Source: QVMG01 sp032073245 (GTDB lineage Bacteria > Bacteroidota > Bacteroidia > Bacteroidales > Tannerellaceae). Taken from it: a stretch of 64,000 nucleotides of DNA. Within the stretch, counting starts at the first letter, position 1. Each line of letters begins with the position of its first letter. A program made the translations under genes and the position numbers. The notes under the pieces were generated by a model. The model was not told where the DNA came from. It did no database searches and saw nothing but the letters and a program-made list of their open reading frames with translations. The DNA is taken from contig DAMANX010000014.1 of assembly GCA_032073245.1 (NCBI GenBank), forward strand, positions 66,697 to 130,696. Direction: 5' to 3'. Below are positions 35,279 through 45,051 of this stretch, in pieces.

Positions 35279-37965
35279 ATGAGGCGCAATGTTGTTGTTT
35301 TTCCGGAGGAGAGGGTTACTCTCACGAAGTAGTGCCCGCCTATGGCCGGAGCCGTCATGTCGACAACGGTGCCCGAGGCTTTTGTATGGGTTACCAGCCG
35401 CCCGTAGAGATCGTAGACATCAATCCGGGCGCCCTGCAATTCTTCACCCTCTACCGTAAAGGAAGCATGGCGTTCCACCGGGCTCGGATAGAGCGTCAGG
35501 TCGGCGGCTTTGGTCAGCGTGCCGAATGTCAGCGGGCAACTCTCTTCGAAGCTGCCGTCTGCTTTCACGGCGCGCACATGGTATTCACCCAGCAATCCGG
35601 CAGGGTCGGTATAATAGACCGACGTACCGTGTTGCGCGATAGCCTGTCCGTCCCGGTACCACTGGAACGAAACATAGCGTCCGTCGGTATTCGTCACGTA
35701 GAGCACATCCGTCCACTTGATCTCCACATGCAGGGTGTTCATTCCGACACGCACCGTATCACTCGTTTCCGTATTGCAATAGCCGCTCACTTCCACATAA
35801 TAGTCACCCACCGTCTCCTCTGCCAGCAGCGCGTGATACACACTGTCGGTTGCTCCCGGGATGATCTCCCGGTTCAGGTACCATTGGTAGGACAACACGT
35901 CCCCTTCGGTCTCCACCCGGAGCGTGAAGCCGTCGCCTTCGCAGCGCGAACCTACCGGCTGCGGCTGCTCCGTGATACGCACGTAGTCCATCACCTGTAT
36001 ACGGAACGGGAACAGGTCGGTATCTGCCGTTCCCTTTATGCGCAACACCAGGTAACCATAATATATACCCTTGGGCACATAGCCGTTTACGGGGATTGTG
36101 ATCAAGCCGTTTTCAGGCAATGCCGTAAAGGTGGAATCGTCCTCGAACCCGGCGGCTTTGGCCGCATCCGTAAAGACCACGGCATACTCCAGCGGGTCTT
36201 CTTTATATTGCAAAACAAAAGAGACGGGATACTCCATATCCATATAACACAACGGAGAGCCGGGGCGCACGAATATCCACGAATCGGGGTTCGGGTCGGG
36301 TTCGATCACCGGAGGATCGGGCGGCAGCACCGGCGGCCACGGATCCGGCTCCGGGTCGGGTCCCGGCGGATCCGGCGGACCCGGCGGACCCGGATCATCC
36401 GACGGGTCGATGATAATGGTGTGACGGTAGAAACCCCATCCGTCCATCACCACCCGGCCTTCTTTGTAGAACGTATACGAACCGACCGTATAGATATAGG
36501 AACCCGTCTGCACATGTGCATTTCCCTGGTTAAAATCATACGGTGAGCCGGCCGTCAGCGGGGTGGTCACCGGGTATTCATATTCCGCAGGCTCGGCCGT
36601 GTACGTGATCTCCCAGCGGTCGTAGTCCAGCGGGCCCTCCACCACGGGGCGTATCCGTAGGAATACCGGCACAGGCTCCGTCACCTGCGTGGTCGTATTG
36701 TTGCGCACATCGCCGTAGGCATCATCGCCGTTCGTCGTGGTCGAAACCGACCACTGGAAAGAAACGTTTACGGCGGGAGGTTCCTCCTGATTGATCCGGA
36801 TCGTATGCTTATAAGGTTCATCATCGAAGGAAACGGAATGCACCTCCGACCCTGCTTTATAGAATCGAATGCGGTCTACGGTGTATGTATAGGTACCCGA
36901 CACGCGGTGCGGATTGCCTTCATTGAAATCCAACCGTTCGCCTTCGGCTATCGGAACGGTGACCGGATACATGTAGTTTGCCGGCACCGCCGTATAATCC
37001 ACATCCCAGCTGTCATACTCCAGGTTTTCGGTTTCCGGACGTATTTGCAGGTAGACCGGTCCCGGAGCGTTGGCAACCGTCAATTCATCATTATCCACAT
37101 CCGTAAACGAAGAAGGATCGGCGGTCGTGGTCGATACCGACCATTGCAGTCCGACTTCCGGTTCGGCCAGATCGATCCGCAACTTTATCTCGTAGGCCGT
37201 AGCTTTTACGAAATTCTGCCCGTTCTCTTCAAATACGAAATCGCCCATATTGGTCTTCACCGTAATTTCCAATTTTTCACCGGAGAGGTCGCCCGGATTG
37301 ATCGTAATAAATCCCCGGGCATAATCGTCTACCGAATTCGGAACTGGCAATCCACCGTCTGCGATATGCAACGCGATGCCGGGATTTCCCCCTTGGAAAT
37401 TACCTAATCGTGCAAAGTCAGGATGATTGGAACGCAGTGTCACATTCACGGTCGCTCCCGTAAAACTCATCACCGCACCATCGGGCGCCTTCAGAATAAT
37501 ATCGTCGACAATCAAGTCGTTTACATTGGTATTTATCAGGTATTCAATAGACGTAAAACCATGCATAAATTGAACCAGAGGTCTATCACCGATGTCGTAT
37601 GAAGCCGCATTCCCGACATAGAACAGAGTATGCGACTGATGACTGTTCGAGGTTCCGCTCTGCGTTTGCAGATAAGGGATAGGAGTTACCTGCACCTGTG
37701 TCGGGTCTGTCGATGTACTTGCATCGTAAGGCCAATACGCATATAGATGGTGTGTCTCAGTGAAATTTATGATAGGCAGAGGTTCTACGAAACCCGTAGC
37801 CGTACTGTTCATCGAATACGACAACGGCCCCCTTAATTCATCCAGGCATTGCACAAAAACGCCCACCTTCGAACCCGGGATCACAGCCATCGCCGGCCAT
37901 CCCAGCAGAAGTGCGGCAAACAGCACCATAAAGAGACGAATTCCCCGAGGTATTTCACATTTCAT
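35266..37965 (-). CDS. Large secreted surface protein, fimbrillin-like N-terminus, Pro-rich linker, Ig-like domains, Por-type tail
   Basis: 899 residues from the ATG at 37965 (MKCEIPRGIRLFMVLFAALL, signal peptide); in-frame ATGs at 38088 and 38058 would add a long unusual N-terminus. The N-terminal third resembles fimbrillin-type domains. It is followed by two copies of a ~125-residue unit (LQWSVSTTT, YLQIRPETENLEYDSWDVDY and, in the second, FLRIRPVVEGPLDYDRWEIT). Then comes a linker very rich in Pro, Asp and Gly (DPGPPGPPDPPGPDPEPDPW). Immunoglobulin-like segments follow (YQWYLNREIIPGATDSVY, SFQWYRDGQAIAQHG). The C-terminus (LTLYPSPVERHASFTVEGEE, DVYDLYGRLV, GGHYFVRVTLSSG) is a type IX-like sorting tail. 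Probably surface-exposed. Confidence 0.82.
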   Translation of the reverse strand: MKCEIPRGIRLFMVLFAALLLGWPAMAVIPGSKVGVFVQCLDELRGPLSYSMNSTATGFVEPLPIINFTETHHLYAYWPYDASTSTDPTQVQVTPIPYLQTQSGTSNSHQSHTLFYVGNAASYDIGDRPLVQFMHGFTSIEYLINTNVNDLIVDDIILKAPDGAVMSFTGATVNVTLRSNHPDFARLGNFQGGNPGIALHIADGGLPVPNSVDDYARGFITINPGDLSGEKLEITVKTNMGDFVFEENGQNFVKATAYEIKLRIDLAEPEVGLQWSVSTTTADPSSFTDVDNDELTVANAPGPVYLQIRPETENLEYDSWDVDYTAVPANYMYPVTVPIAEGERLDFNEGNPHRVSGTYTYTVDRIRFYKAGSEVHSVSFDDEPYKHTIRINQEEPPAVNVSFQWSVSTTTNGDDAYGDVRNNTTTQVTEPVPVFLRIRPVVEGPLDYDRWEITYTAEPAEYEYPVTTPLTAGSPYDFNQGNAHVQTGSYIYTVGSYTFYKEGRVVMDGWGFYRHTIIIDPSDDPGPPGPPDPPGPDPEPDPWPPVLPPDPPVIEPDPNPDSWIFVRPGSPLCYMDMEYPVSFVLQYKEDPLEYAVVFTDAAKAAGFEDDSTFTALPENGLITIPVNGYVPKGIYYGYLVLRIKGTADTDLFPFRIQVMDYVRITEQPQPVGSRCEGDGFTLRVETEGDVLSYQWYLNREIIPGATDSVYHALLAEETVGDYYVEVSGYCNTETSDTVRVGMNTLHVEIKWTDVLYVTNTDGRYVSFQWYRDGQAIAQHGTSVYYTDPAGLLGEYHVRAVKADGSFEESCPLTFGTLTKAADLTLYPSPVERHASFTVEGEELQGARIDVYDLYGRLVTHTKASGTVVDMTAPAIGGHYFVRVTLSSGKTTTLRLMVKE

Positions 37966-38088
37966 CTTACATGTTTGTCCTTTTTCTCCACCCCCTTCAC
38001 GTGGAAGTACATTAGGTAGTATTCCTTTCCCTTTTCTCCAAAAACTAAACGGCTTCATAATTTCCTTATTAATAGATGTAACACACAT

Positions 38089-38365
38089 GATTCACTAATA
38101 TAATACATTTATATAACAATATATCACACCCGTTAGTTTTCAATACATAAACATTTCATTAACAAAGAGAAAAAGAAGCAAAAAAATTTCCGGAGAGCAT
38201 CCGTTTCCTGCAAAACGGGCCGAAAAAGTTCGCTTATTCCCTCCGGAAGCGAAGAGAAAGAAAGAATAACATTAAGCGTATTATGAAGTGCGGCCGTCAG
38301 CAAGCCGAATCGGCTAAAGGGAGATTGCAACCGGGCAGCTCTGTTTTCTGATTAAAAAACAGGCT
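38089..38365. other. Intergenic stretch between two divergent secreted-protein genes
   Basis: About 340 bp separate the two divergent genes. I see no convincing gene here; a 65-codon minus-strand frame (38133-38330) has no recognisable product. The right end carries the promoter listed separately. Confidence 0.5.
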
Positions 38366-38401
38366 TTTATGAACCTAACTATTCGAAAATAGTTATATTT
38401 G
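38366..38401 (+). promoter_or_regulatory. Promoter with palindrome upstream of the 38427 gene
   Basis: TATATTTG (38394-38401) matches the TAnnTTTG -7 consensus and lies 25 bp before the ATG. A weak T-rich -33 region is at 38366-38369. Between them is the dyad AACTATTCGAAAATAGTT (38377-38394), whose right edge touches the -7 box, as a repressor operator might. Confidence 0.5.
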
Positions 38402-38426
38402 TATATAAATTAAAAAGAAAAAGAAG

Positions 38427-39965
38427 ATGAAGAAGAGACTACTTTTGAAACTCATATGTGCACCGCTAATGGTCCTGTTCCTGTCTGCCGGACATGCCTG
38501 GGGACAACAAAAAGACATAGCATCTTTAGATATTATCGTAACGATACCGGAACTGACTTACACCGGACAGTACCAGAAAGTGTCAGTTACGGTGATTGAT
38601 AATAAAGGAACTCCGGATGATACGAGTGATGATATTACCTTAAAAGAGGGGAAAGATTATTTACTTACCCCTAATGAATTAAAAGAAGCAGGCCAGTTTA
38701 GTCTGAAGATGATTGGCGTTGGCTCATCATATTCCGGAACGAATGAGGTATTTATTGATGTCTTCCGGGCCTCAACAAATAATATTACGCTTGATGGTCT
38801 TAATTCCAGCTACCCATTTACCGGCACAAGTATAAAGCCCCGATTCAACCTCTATTTCAACGGAGTAAATATCGACATATCTGATTTTAGGATTGATTAC
38901 GGAACGAACAGGAATGGACAAGGTCAAATCCTCCTGGAACCTTCTTCTCGCAGTAATTTTATCGGATCACAAACTATTAGCTTTGAGATCAACCCCGCCA
39001 GTACTTCAAACCTCATCATATCACCTATCGAAGTTCAGCCCTACACGGGAAGGGACATTAAACCGGAGCCGGTGGTTACCCTCGATGGTGTTACCTTATT
39101 AAAAGATGAGGATTATAGTCTTATTTATCCCGATGGGGAATATAAAACCCCGGGGAGACACAATCTTTATGTAGAACCTATATCTCCCAGCCTGGAGGGA
39201 CCTACTATGACCACCTATTTTTATATAACCGAAGCGCCGCCGCAACAGGCGTATACCGTCGCTCTCCAGGTGGGTGCAGGCATTACGTCGAATTACAGTT
39301 CGGGCAATCTGCACGTAAACGCGGGTGATTTCCTCGACCTGACCTTCGATACGGAAGATAAGGACGTAACGGCCGACAATATCCTGTTTGAAGTGGATGG
39401 GGTGGAAACCGGATTACGTAGTTTCGGTAATGGCTCTTTCCGCTATATGCTGACAAACATAGAGGCAAACCATACGATACGGATCGCATTGCGCGAACAT
39501 AAAGTGACACTGCCGGCAGTGGAAAATGCACGGATAATTCCGGAGCCCGGCACCTATGATGTGGCTTCCGACAGTCCGTTCACCTTCAGCCTGGTGCTCA
39601 ACGACAATGTAGACCCGGAACAAGTCAAGGTATATGCAAACGGACAACTGCTTACACCCGATCCGGTGCGTGACACGACTCTCAGCTTCACCATCCCTAA
39701 CGTAACGCAATCGCTCGTCATCACCGTGGAAGGAATCGGTGAAACGACAGGCAATACCGGTATCCCGGCAGACTCACGGGTATACAGCAGCCACGGAGAA
39801 GTGATCATCGAAACCGCACAGCCACAAACCGTACAGGTGTACAGCCTGACCGGCTCACTGATGGCCACCCACACCGTAAACGGATACCATAGCATCGCCC
39901 TGCAAAGAGGCGTCTACCTGGTAAAGATGGGAGGAAAAGTGTATAAGGTGATTGTTAATGGTTAA
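38427..39965 (+). CDS. Secreted surface protein with Por-type C-terminal tail
   Basis: 512 residues. Signal peptide MKKRLLLKLICAPLMVLFLS with cleavage near GHAWGQ. The first half has repeated beta-sandwich-like units with the motif YTGQYQKVSVTV, YPFTGTSIKPRFNLYFNGV and QPYTGRDIKPEPVVTLDGVT; the Y-x-x/T-G-x-x-I-K-P-x pattern recurs two to three times and recalls bacterial Ig-like adhesion repeats. A later domain (LQVGAGITSNYSSGNLHVNA) resembles the one near the end of the 32071 product. The C-terminus (QPQTVQVYSLTGSLMATHTV, QRGVYLVKMGGKVYKVIVN) is a type IX-like sorting tail. Surface or secreted; function unknown. Confidence 0.82.
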   Translation: MKKRLLLKLICAPLMVLFLSAGHAWGQQKDIASLDIIVTIPELTYTGQYQKVSVTVIDNKGTPDDTSDDITLKEGKDYLLTPNELKEAGQFSLKMIGVGSSYSGTNEVFIDVFRASTNNITLDGLNSSYPFTGTSIKPRFNLYFNGVNIDISDFRIDYGTNRNGQGQILLEPSSRSNFIGSQTISFEINPASTSNLIISPIEVQPYTGRDIKPEPVVTLDGVTLLKDEDYSLIYPDGEYKTPGRHNLYVEPISPSLEGPTMTTYFYITEAPPQQAYTVALQVGAGITSNYSSGNLHVNAGDFLDLTFDTEDKDVTADNILFEVDGVETGLRSFGNGSFRYMLTNIEANHTIRIALREHKVTLPAVENARIIPEPGTYDVASDSPFTFSLVLNDNVDPEQVKVYANGQLLTPDPVRDTTLSFTIPNVTQSLVITVEGIGETTGNTGIPADSRVYSSHGEVIIETAQPQTVQVYSLTGSLMATHTVNGYHSIALQRGVYLVKMGGKVYKVIVNG

Positions 39966-39985
39966 TGATTAATGGTTAATCTCTT

Positions 39986-40041
39986 CAGCGTGAGATTTTT
40001 TTCTCACCAGCGTGAGATTTTTTTCTCATGCTGGTGAGAAA
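39986..40041 (+). terminator. Tandem CAGCGTGAG hairpin, probable terminator
   Basis: CAGCGTGAGATTTTTTTCTC is repeated at 39986 and 40008 (22-bp period). The second copy pairs with a following CTCATGCTGGTGAG to give a 14-bp stem with one wobble (40003-40016 with 40025-40038) and a T-rich loop, followed by an A-run. It lies 20-75 bp after the upstream gene's stop. Confidence 0.65.
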
Positions 40042-40191
40042 AAAGTTTCAACCCGCATCTTTTTATTGAAACAAATTAATGAACGCTACTAAATCTCCCT
40101 CCACCCTCAACAAAACCCCTTTCAGGGATGTTTTCTAAGATACAGGATCACACCTAACTATTGAATAAGTAATTTTAACCAAAACTATTGA

Positions 40192-42543
40192 ATGAATATG
40201 AAAGCATTCTGGATTACCTTTTCTGCAATCCTAGTAATAGGATGCTCATCCTCTCGTAGTAAAAATCAAAATAAAGAAGTTGTGGACAATCAACCTACCT
40301 TCCGGTTAGTCTATCAACAGAATGGGCCGACTCTTGGTTATTCCCCTGGCTCCGGAGTGTCCATTCTAACTATAGATGGCCGGCAATTCAAAGATTTAAA
40401 CCGTAACGGTACGCTTGAGCCCTATGAAGACTGGCGATTATCCGTAGATGAACGGGCGAAAGACCTGGCTTCCAGAATGAGTATTGAACAAATAGGCGGA
40501 CTAATGCTTTATAGTCTCCATCAGGCAATACCTGCTGCTGAATCTGGTTTTGGCGCCGGAACTTATAATGGTAAAGCACTATCACAAAGCAATGCGCAAT
40601 CTTCTGATTTGACAGATGATCAGAAGATGTTTCTATTAGATGATAACTTACGGCATGTATTGATCACCAGTGTTGAAAGTCCTGCAATAGCTGCGGAATG
40701 GAATAACCAAATGCAAGCTTATGTAGAAGGAATAGGATTGGGAATACCCGGTAATACAAGTTCCGACCCACGTCATGCGGCGACGGTAAGTGCAGAGTTT
40801 AATGCCGGTGCCGGAGGTGCCATATCCCTTTGGCCTGACGGGCTGGGACTGGCAGCAACCTTCGACCCTTCTATCATAAAACAATTTGGAGAAATAGCTT
40901 CGAGGGAATATCGCGCATTAGGAATTACCACTGCACTATCTCCACAAATTGACTTAGGTACAGAACCACGATGGTATCGCATATATATGACATTTGGGGA
41001 AAGCCCTGAGCTTTCTACAGATATGGCACGTGCTTACATCGACGGATTCCAGACATCTACCGATAGTGCAGAGATTTCCGGTGGATGGGGTTACCATAGT
41101 GTGAATGCTATGGTAAAACACTGGCCAAGTGGTGGACCTGAAGAAGGTGGCCGTGATGGACATTGGGCTTTCGGTAAGTTTGCCGTATATCCTGGTAAAA
41201 ACTTTGAAATGCATCTTAAGCCTTTTACCGAAGGCGCTTTCAAACTGGATGGAAAAACAGGTAAAGCATCTGCCGTGATGCCCTACTATACGATTAGTTA
41301 CAATCAGGCACCTGATGGTACCAATCTGGCAAATGGGTTCAGTAAATGGATTATTACCGATCTATTGCGTGAAAAATATGGTTACGACGGAGTAGTTTGT
41401 ACTGACTGGATGATTACTCATGACGAAGGAAAAACACCGGATGTTTTCGAAGGTAAACCTTGGGGCGTTGAAGAAATATCTGTTGATGAACGTCATTATG
41501 TAGCAATTATGGCAGGAATGGACCAGTTTGGCGGTAATAATGAGCTCGCGCCGGTGTTGGCTGCCTATCAAATGGGGGCTCGCGAACATGGGGAGAGCTT
41601 CATGCGTAATCGTTTCCAACAATCTGCCATACGTTTATTACGTAATATTTTCCGTTTAGGACTATTTGAGAACCCGTATATTGATCCTATAGAAAGTCAA
41701 AAAATTGTAGGTAATCCTGAATATATGCAAGCCGGATATAATGCCCAATTGAAATCGGTTGTAATGCTTAAGAACAAAGAAAGTATCATGCCTCAAAGGG
41801 AGAAGAAAACTGTTTACATTCCAAAAATTACTAAACCGGAAATTCGTGACTGGTGGGGCAATATATCTAAATCCACATTTGACTATCCTGTCAACATGGA
41901 TATGACCCGTAATTATTATAATACCACAGATAATCCGGACGATGCAGATTTTGCAATTGTATTTGTCAGAAGCCCACACTTCAATGCAGATGGTGGCGGA
42001 TATGATAAAAAAGACCGTGAGTCGGGAGGCAACGGATATGTTCCTATCTCTTTACAATATACACAATACACAGCCATTCAGGCACGTTCAAAAAGTATAG
42101 CTGCAGGTGATCCGGTAATCGATCCGGAAATCACTAATCGTTCATATCGCGATAAAAGTTCTATTGCAGTCAATACAAAAGACCTGGAAACTATATTGGA
42201 AACAAAGAAAAAGATGAATGGAAAACCGGTGATTGTAGTGATTAATGCCGACCGTCCTTTAGTCTTCTGTGAATTCGAACATGAAGTTGAAGGAATTCTG
42301 ATTCATTTCGGAATCAGTGACCAGGCGGTATTAGACCTGATATCAGGTAAAAGCGAACCATCCGGCCTCCTACCCCTTCAGATGCCTGCCGATATGAAAG
42401 CGGTAGAAAAACAAAAAGAAGATGTTCCTTTCGATATGGAATGTCATAAAGATACGGAAGGTAATATCTATGATTTCGGTTACGGGCTCAACTGGTCTGG
42501 CGTGATTAAGGATAGCCGTACGGAAAAATATAAGAAAAAATAA
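40192..42543 (+). CDS. GH3-family glycoside hydrolase lipoprotein
   Basis: 783 residues. The lipoprotein signal MNMKAFWITFSAILVIGC ends at Cys18 followed by SSSRSK. GH3 features: DLNRNGTLEPYEDWRLSVDE, ALGITTALSPQIDLGTEPRW, VKHWPSGGPEEGGRDGH and the nucleophile region GVVCTDWMITHD with Asp405. The C-terminal GH3 domain follows (VVMLKNKESIMP, FAIVFVRSPHF). It belongs to the longer GH3 branch common in Bacteroidetes utilisation loci and would act on beta-glucosides or similar oligosaccharides in the periplasm. It is 58 bp upstream of a TonB-dependent receptor, probably one operon. An 11-bp direct repeat AACTATTGAAT (40156 and 40183) precedes the start. Confidence 0.92.
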   Translation: MNMKAFWITFSAILVIGCSSSRSKNQNKEVVDNQPTFRLVYQQNGPTLGYSPGSGVSILTIDGRQFKDLNRNGTLEPYEDWRLSVDERAKDLASRMSIEQIGGLMLYSLHQAIPAAESGFGAGTYNGKALSQSNAQSSDLTDDQKMFLLDDNLRHVLITSVESPAIAAEWNNQMQAYVEGIGLGIPGNTSSDPRHAATVSAEFNAGAGGAISLWPDGLGLAATFDPSIIKQFGEIASREYRALGITTALSPQIDLGTEPRWYRIYMTFGESPELSTDMARAYIDGFQTSTDSAEISGGWGYHSVNAMVKHWPSGGPEEGGRDGHWAFGKFAVYPGKNFEMHLKPFTEGAFKLDGKTGKASAVMPYYTISYNQAPDGTNLANGFSKWIITDLLREKYGYDGVVCTDWMITHDEGKTPDVFEGKPWGVEEISVDERHYVAIMAGMDQFGGNNELAPVLAAYQMGAREHGESFMRNRFQQSAIRLLRNIFRLGLFENPYIDPIESQKIVGNPEYMQAGYNAQLKSVVMLKNKESIMPQREKKTVYIPKITKPEIRDWWGNISKSTFDYPVNMDMTRNYYNTTDNPDDADFAIVFVRSPHFNADGGGYDKKDRESGGNGYVPISLQYTQYTAIQARSKSIAAGDPVIDPEITNRSYRDKSSIAVNTKDLETILETKKKMNGKPVIVVINADRPLVFCEFEHEVEGILIHFGISDQAVLDLISGKSEPSGLLPLQMPADMKAVEKQKEDVPFDMECHKDTEGNIYDFGYGLNWSGVIKDSRTEKYKKK

Positions 42544-42601
42544 GAACTCTAAATCTTCAAACCTTACAATACTTGATTATTAATATATAAACCCCAGAAC
42601 T

Positions 42602-44872
42602 ATGAAAATGAAATTTACGATGAATGTGCTCCTGTTCACAGCCTTAATGATATATGGTATAGATACGGTATATGCACAGGACACAAGACGGGAAATTGTA
42701 GGTGTAGACACAACAGAAATTGCAGTGATCGATCAGACAAATGACCGTAACGTGATGTTGAATGCGGCTAATAATACTGGCCCACGCGATGTGAACATCG
42801 GCCTTCCAGCCAGTGTAGGTGGAACAACCGTTCTTGAAAACGGGCTTCCGGTTGTTTATTTCTTCTGGCCGGAAATGCCGACAAAGGCATGGCGACAGGA
42901 TGCTACTATTAATCGCGTACAACTGTATGATCTAGGTACAACAGCTATTAAAATTGGTGATGTAGGATTTTCCGTAGATACTTATGATAATCTCGGATCC
43001 GGTATTTTTCAAGGAAGCGGAGGTTTGAATTTCAATAATTATGGACTACTTAGAAATGACATTAATATAAGTGGTCCCATAGGCAATAAAGGTTGGAAAT
43101 TCACTCTTGGCGGCTACACAAGTTTTGATCCGGGCACATATACTCCTGAAGAAATTACTCCGTTTTATTCGGACCAGGCACATTTATACAAAGTAGGCCT
43201 TACTAAAGATTATATATATAGTAAAGGTACCGGGTCAATTACTGCATTCTATAAATATGCAAATACCCGCGGTTTATCAGGAAGTGAATATAGCCCTTTT
43301 ATTTACGGAGAAGATGGAAAAGTAACTGAATTGGATAATTTCAAGATAGGACGTGACTCTTATTTCGAACGTTCAGGTAAAATCACATTACGGGATGCTT
43401 TTACTGAAGAATATGTCCGTAGAGATATTATCAACGATTATGCATCCGAATCTCATACTGTAGATATAATTGGTACTAACCGTAATCATAATGGGTTATA
43501 TATGAATTACATTGTTCGCTATCACAAAGCCAAATCCGGCCATTACTTACCAATCATGGCAGGAGTAAATGAAGCTTCCGAAGGTCAATATACTTATGAA
43601 GATGGAACACCATATACAGGAAATGATGTGCAGAATGTTTTGGTTATTGCATCCAAAAGAACTCCTATTACTTCGATTACCGGAACTTTTGAAATTGGCA
43701 AACTATGGGGAGGAGTACACGATTTACGCCTGGGTTTAAACCAATGGTATTATAATATCGATAAGTTTGCATCTGAAAGTGTTATCTTCTCACAAGAAGT
43801 AGCGCCTGATCCAAGGAAACTTATTGAAGTCGGCGGTACTGCCAATGAATACGGAAATACATTTGCCGGTTATGAATATCATAATGGATATGAAAATAAG
43901 ACAGCTTTATATGTGACCGATAAATGGGATATCAATGACCTGTTCACTATTAATTTAGGTGCACGTATTGAATACCAGGCTTTACGTGGTGACTATCAGG
44001 ATGCATCACTAGGACTTACTCATTTGAATGGGCCAAAGACAGATATAAAAAAGGATTGGTTTAATAAAGCCTTTATGTTTAGTGGAGTCTATAAAATCAC
44101 CGGACGTTTTGGATTATTAGGTGAAGCAAACTATAACGAGCAGGCCGGACATTTGGAGAATTACTCCATAGGACAAGACCCTGACCTCCAAAAATCAAAG
44201 GTATTAGGAGGTGGTTTCGGTTTATTCTTCAATCATAACCTATTCAGTCTTGTATCAAAAGCCACTTACATTCAACGCGACCAATACCGTACGACCGTTA
44301 ACTTCTCTAACCCAAACAATCCTCAGGAAGTGAAACGGGAAATTACAAAATACGATATCAGTACCTTTGGTTGGACTACGGATGTACAGGCTAAACCTTT
44401 CCGTAACTTTGATCTTCATTTTCTCTTTACCTGGCAACTACCAAAATATAAAAACTATTCCGGCACGGTCGATTTCGGAGGAGGCAATGTTTCCGAATAT
44501 GACTTTAGCGACAAATATGTAACAGGTGTTTCTAAATTCCTTATTGAAATAGATCCGAGTTATACATGGAATGACTTGCGTATCTGGGCGAGTGCCCGTT
44601 ACTTCAGTAAACAATATTTCAATAAACCCAACACTCTGGAATTAGCAGGCCGTTGGGAAACATTTGCTGGAGCAAGTTACAATATTAATGAACACCTCGA
44701 TCTTGGGGTAACGGTGGTCAATCTTTTGAATCAACGGGGAGCTAATGGCTCTATTCCTGATGCTGATCTTATCCTAACTAACGAAGAAGCACAAGAAAAA
44801 GTCGGACAAATAATGTCCGGAACTTATATTCGTCCGTTCAGTGTAGAACTGGGAGTAAAATATAAATTTTGA
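42602..44872 (+). CDS. TonB-dependent receptor, short form without plug-regulatory repeat
   Basis: 756 residues. Signal peptide MKMKFTMNVLLFTALMIYGI ending near VYAQ. There is no STN or carboxypeptidase-regulatory domain. A plug-like region (RDVNIGLPASVGGTTVLENG) is followed by alternating amphipathic strands of an outer-membrane barrel (DLRLGLNQWYYNIDKFA, LFTINLGARIEYQALRG, DLGVTVVNLLNQRG), ending in a terminal Phe (FSVELGVKYKF). It belongs to the TonB-dependent receptor group that acts without a SusD protein; no susD gene is seen nearby. It would import products made by the GH3 enzyme and the other locus 2 hydrolases. Confidence 0.9.
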   Translation: MKMKFTMNVLLFTALMIYGIDTVYAQDTRREIVGVDTTEIAVIDQTNDRNVMLNAANNTGPRDVNIGLPASVGGTTVLENGLPVVYFFWPEMPTKAWRQDATINRVQLYDLGTTAIKIGDVGFSVDTYDNLGSGIFQGSGGLNFNNYGLLRNDINISGPIGNKGWKFTLGGYTSFDPGTYTPEEITPFYSDQAHLYKVGLTKDYIYSKGTGSITAFYKYANTRGLSGSEYSPFIYGEDGKVTELDNFKIGRDSYFERSGKITLRDAFTEEYVRRDIINDYASESHTVDIIGTNRNHNGLYMNYIVRYHKAKSGHYLPIMAGVNEASEGQYTYEDGTPYTGNDVQNVLVIASKRTPITSITGTFEIGKLWGGVHDLRLGLNQWYYNIDKFASESVIFSQEVAPDPRKLIEVGGTANEYGNTFAGYEYHNGYENKTALYVTDKWDINDLFTINLGARIEYQALRGDYQDASLGLTHLNGPKTDIKKDWFNKAFMFSGVYKITGRFGLLGEANYNEQAGHLENYSIGQDPDLQKSKVLGGGFGLFFNHNLFSLVSKATYIQRDQYRTTVNFSNPNNPQEVKREITKYDISTFGWTTDVQAKPFRNFDLHFLFTWQLPKYKNYSGTVDFGGGNVSEYDFSDKYVTGVSKFLIEIDPSYTWNDLRIWASARYFSKQYFNKPNTLELAGRWETFAGASYNINEHLDLGVTVVNLLNQRGANGSIPDADLILTNEEAQEKVGQIMSGTYIRPFSVELGVKYKF

Positions 44873-44920
44873 TGGATTGTTGTGTTCAAATATTGTTAGA
44901 TTTGAAGATAATATCAACAT

Positions 44921-44996
44921 GTAGGGGCAGCCCTATGTGGCTGCCCAATAATCACAAAATCAATACATTCGGGCGGCCACATAGGGCCGCCCCTAC
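44921..44996. repeat. Paired GTAGGGGCAGCC hairpin repeat
   Basis: Left arm 44921-44946 and right arm 44971-44996 are 26-bp inverted copies with two mismatches. Each arm also contains a hairpin around CCCTATGTGG/CCACATAGGG. The architecture equals the GTAGAGACAGGG pairs at 9704 and 14013 but with different words. It lies between the receptor gene and the convergent thioredoxin gene. Confidence 0.8.
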
Positions 44997-45051
44997 GAGA
45001 TAGACACCTTCAAATATTTTTCTATTCGAAGCCTAAGATATTAATATAAAA

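Noticed and set aside
35332..36546. 404-codon plus-strand open frame opposite the large surface-protein gene
   Set aside because: It lies wholly antisense to a gene with a signal peptide, domain repeats and a sorting tail. Its product is rich in Arg/His/Ile without any motif, as expected from a GC-rich shadow frame.
36805..37407. 200-codon plus-strand frame opposite the same gene
   Set aside because: Antisense shadow with low-complexity Arg/Ile composition and no start context.
38133..38330. 65-codon minus-strand frame in the 38.1-38.4 kb gap
   Set aside because: No recognisable product and no promoter; probably chance.
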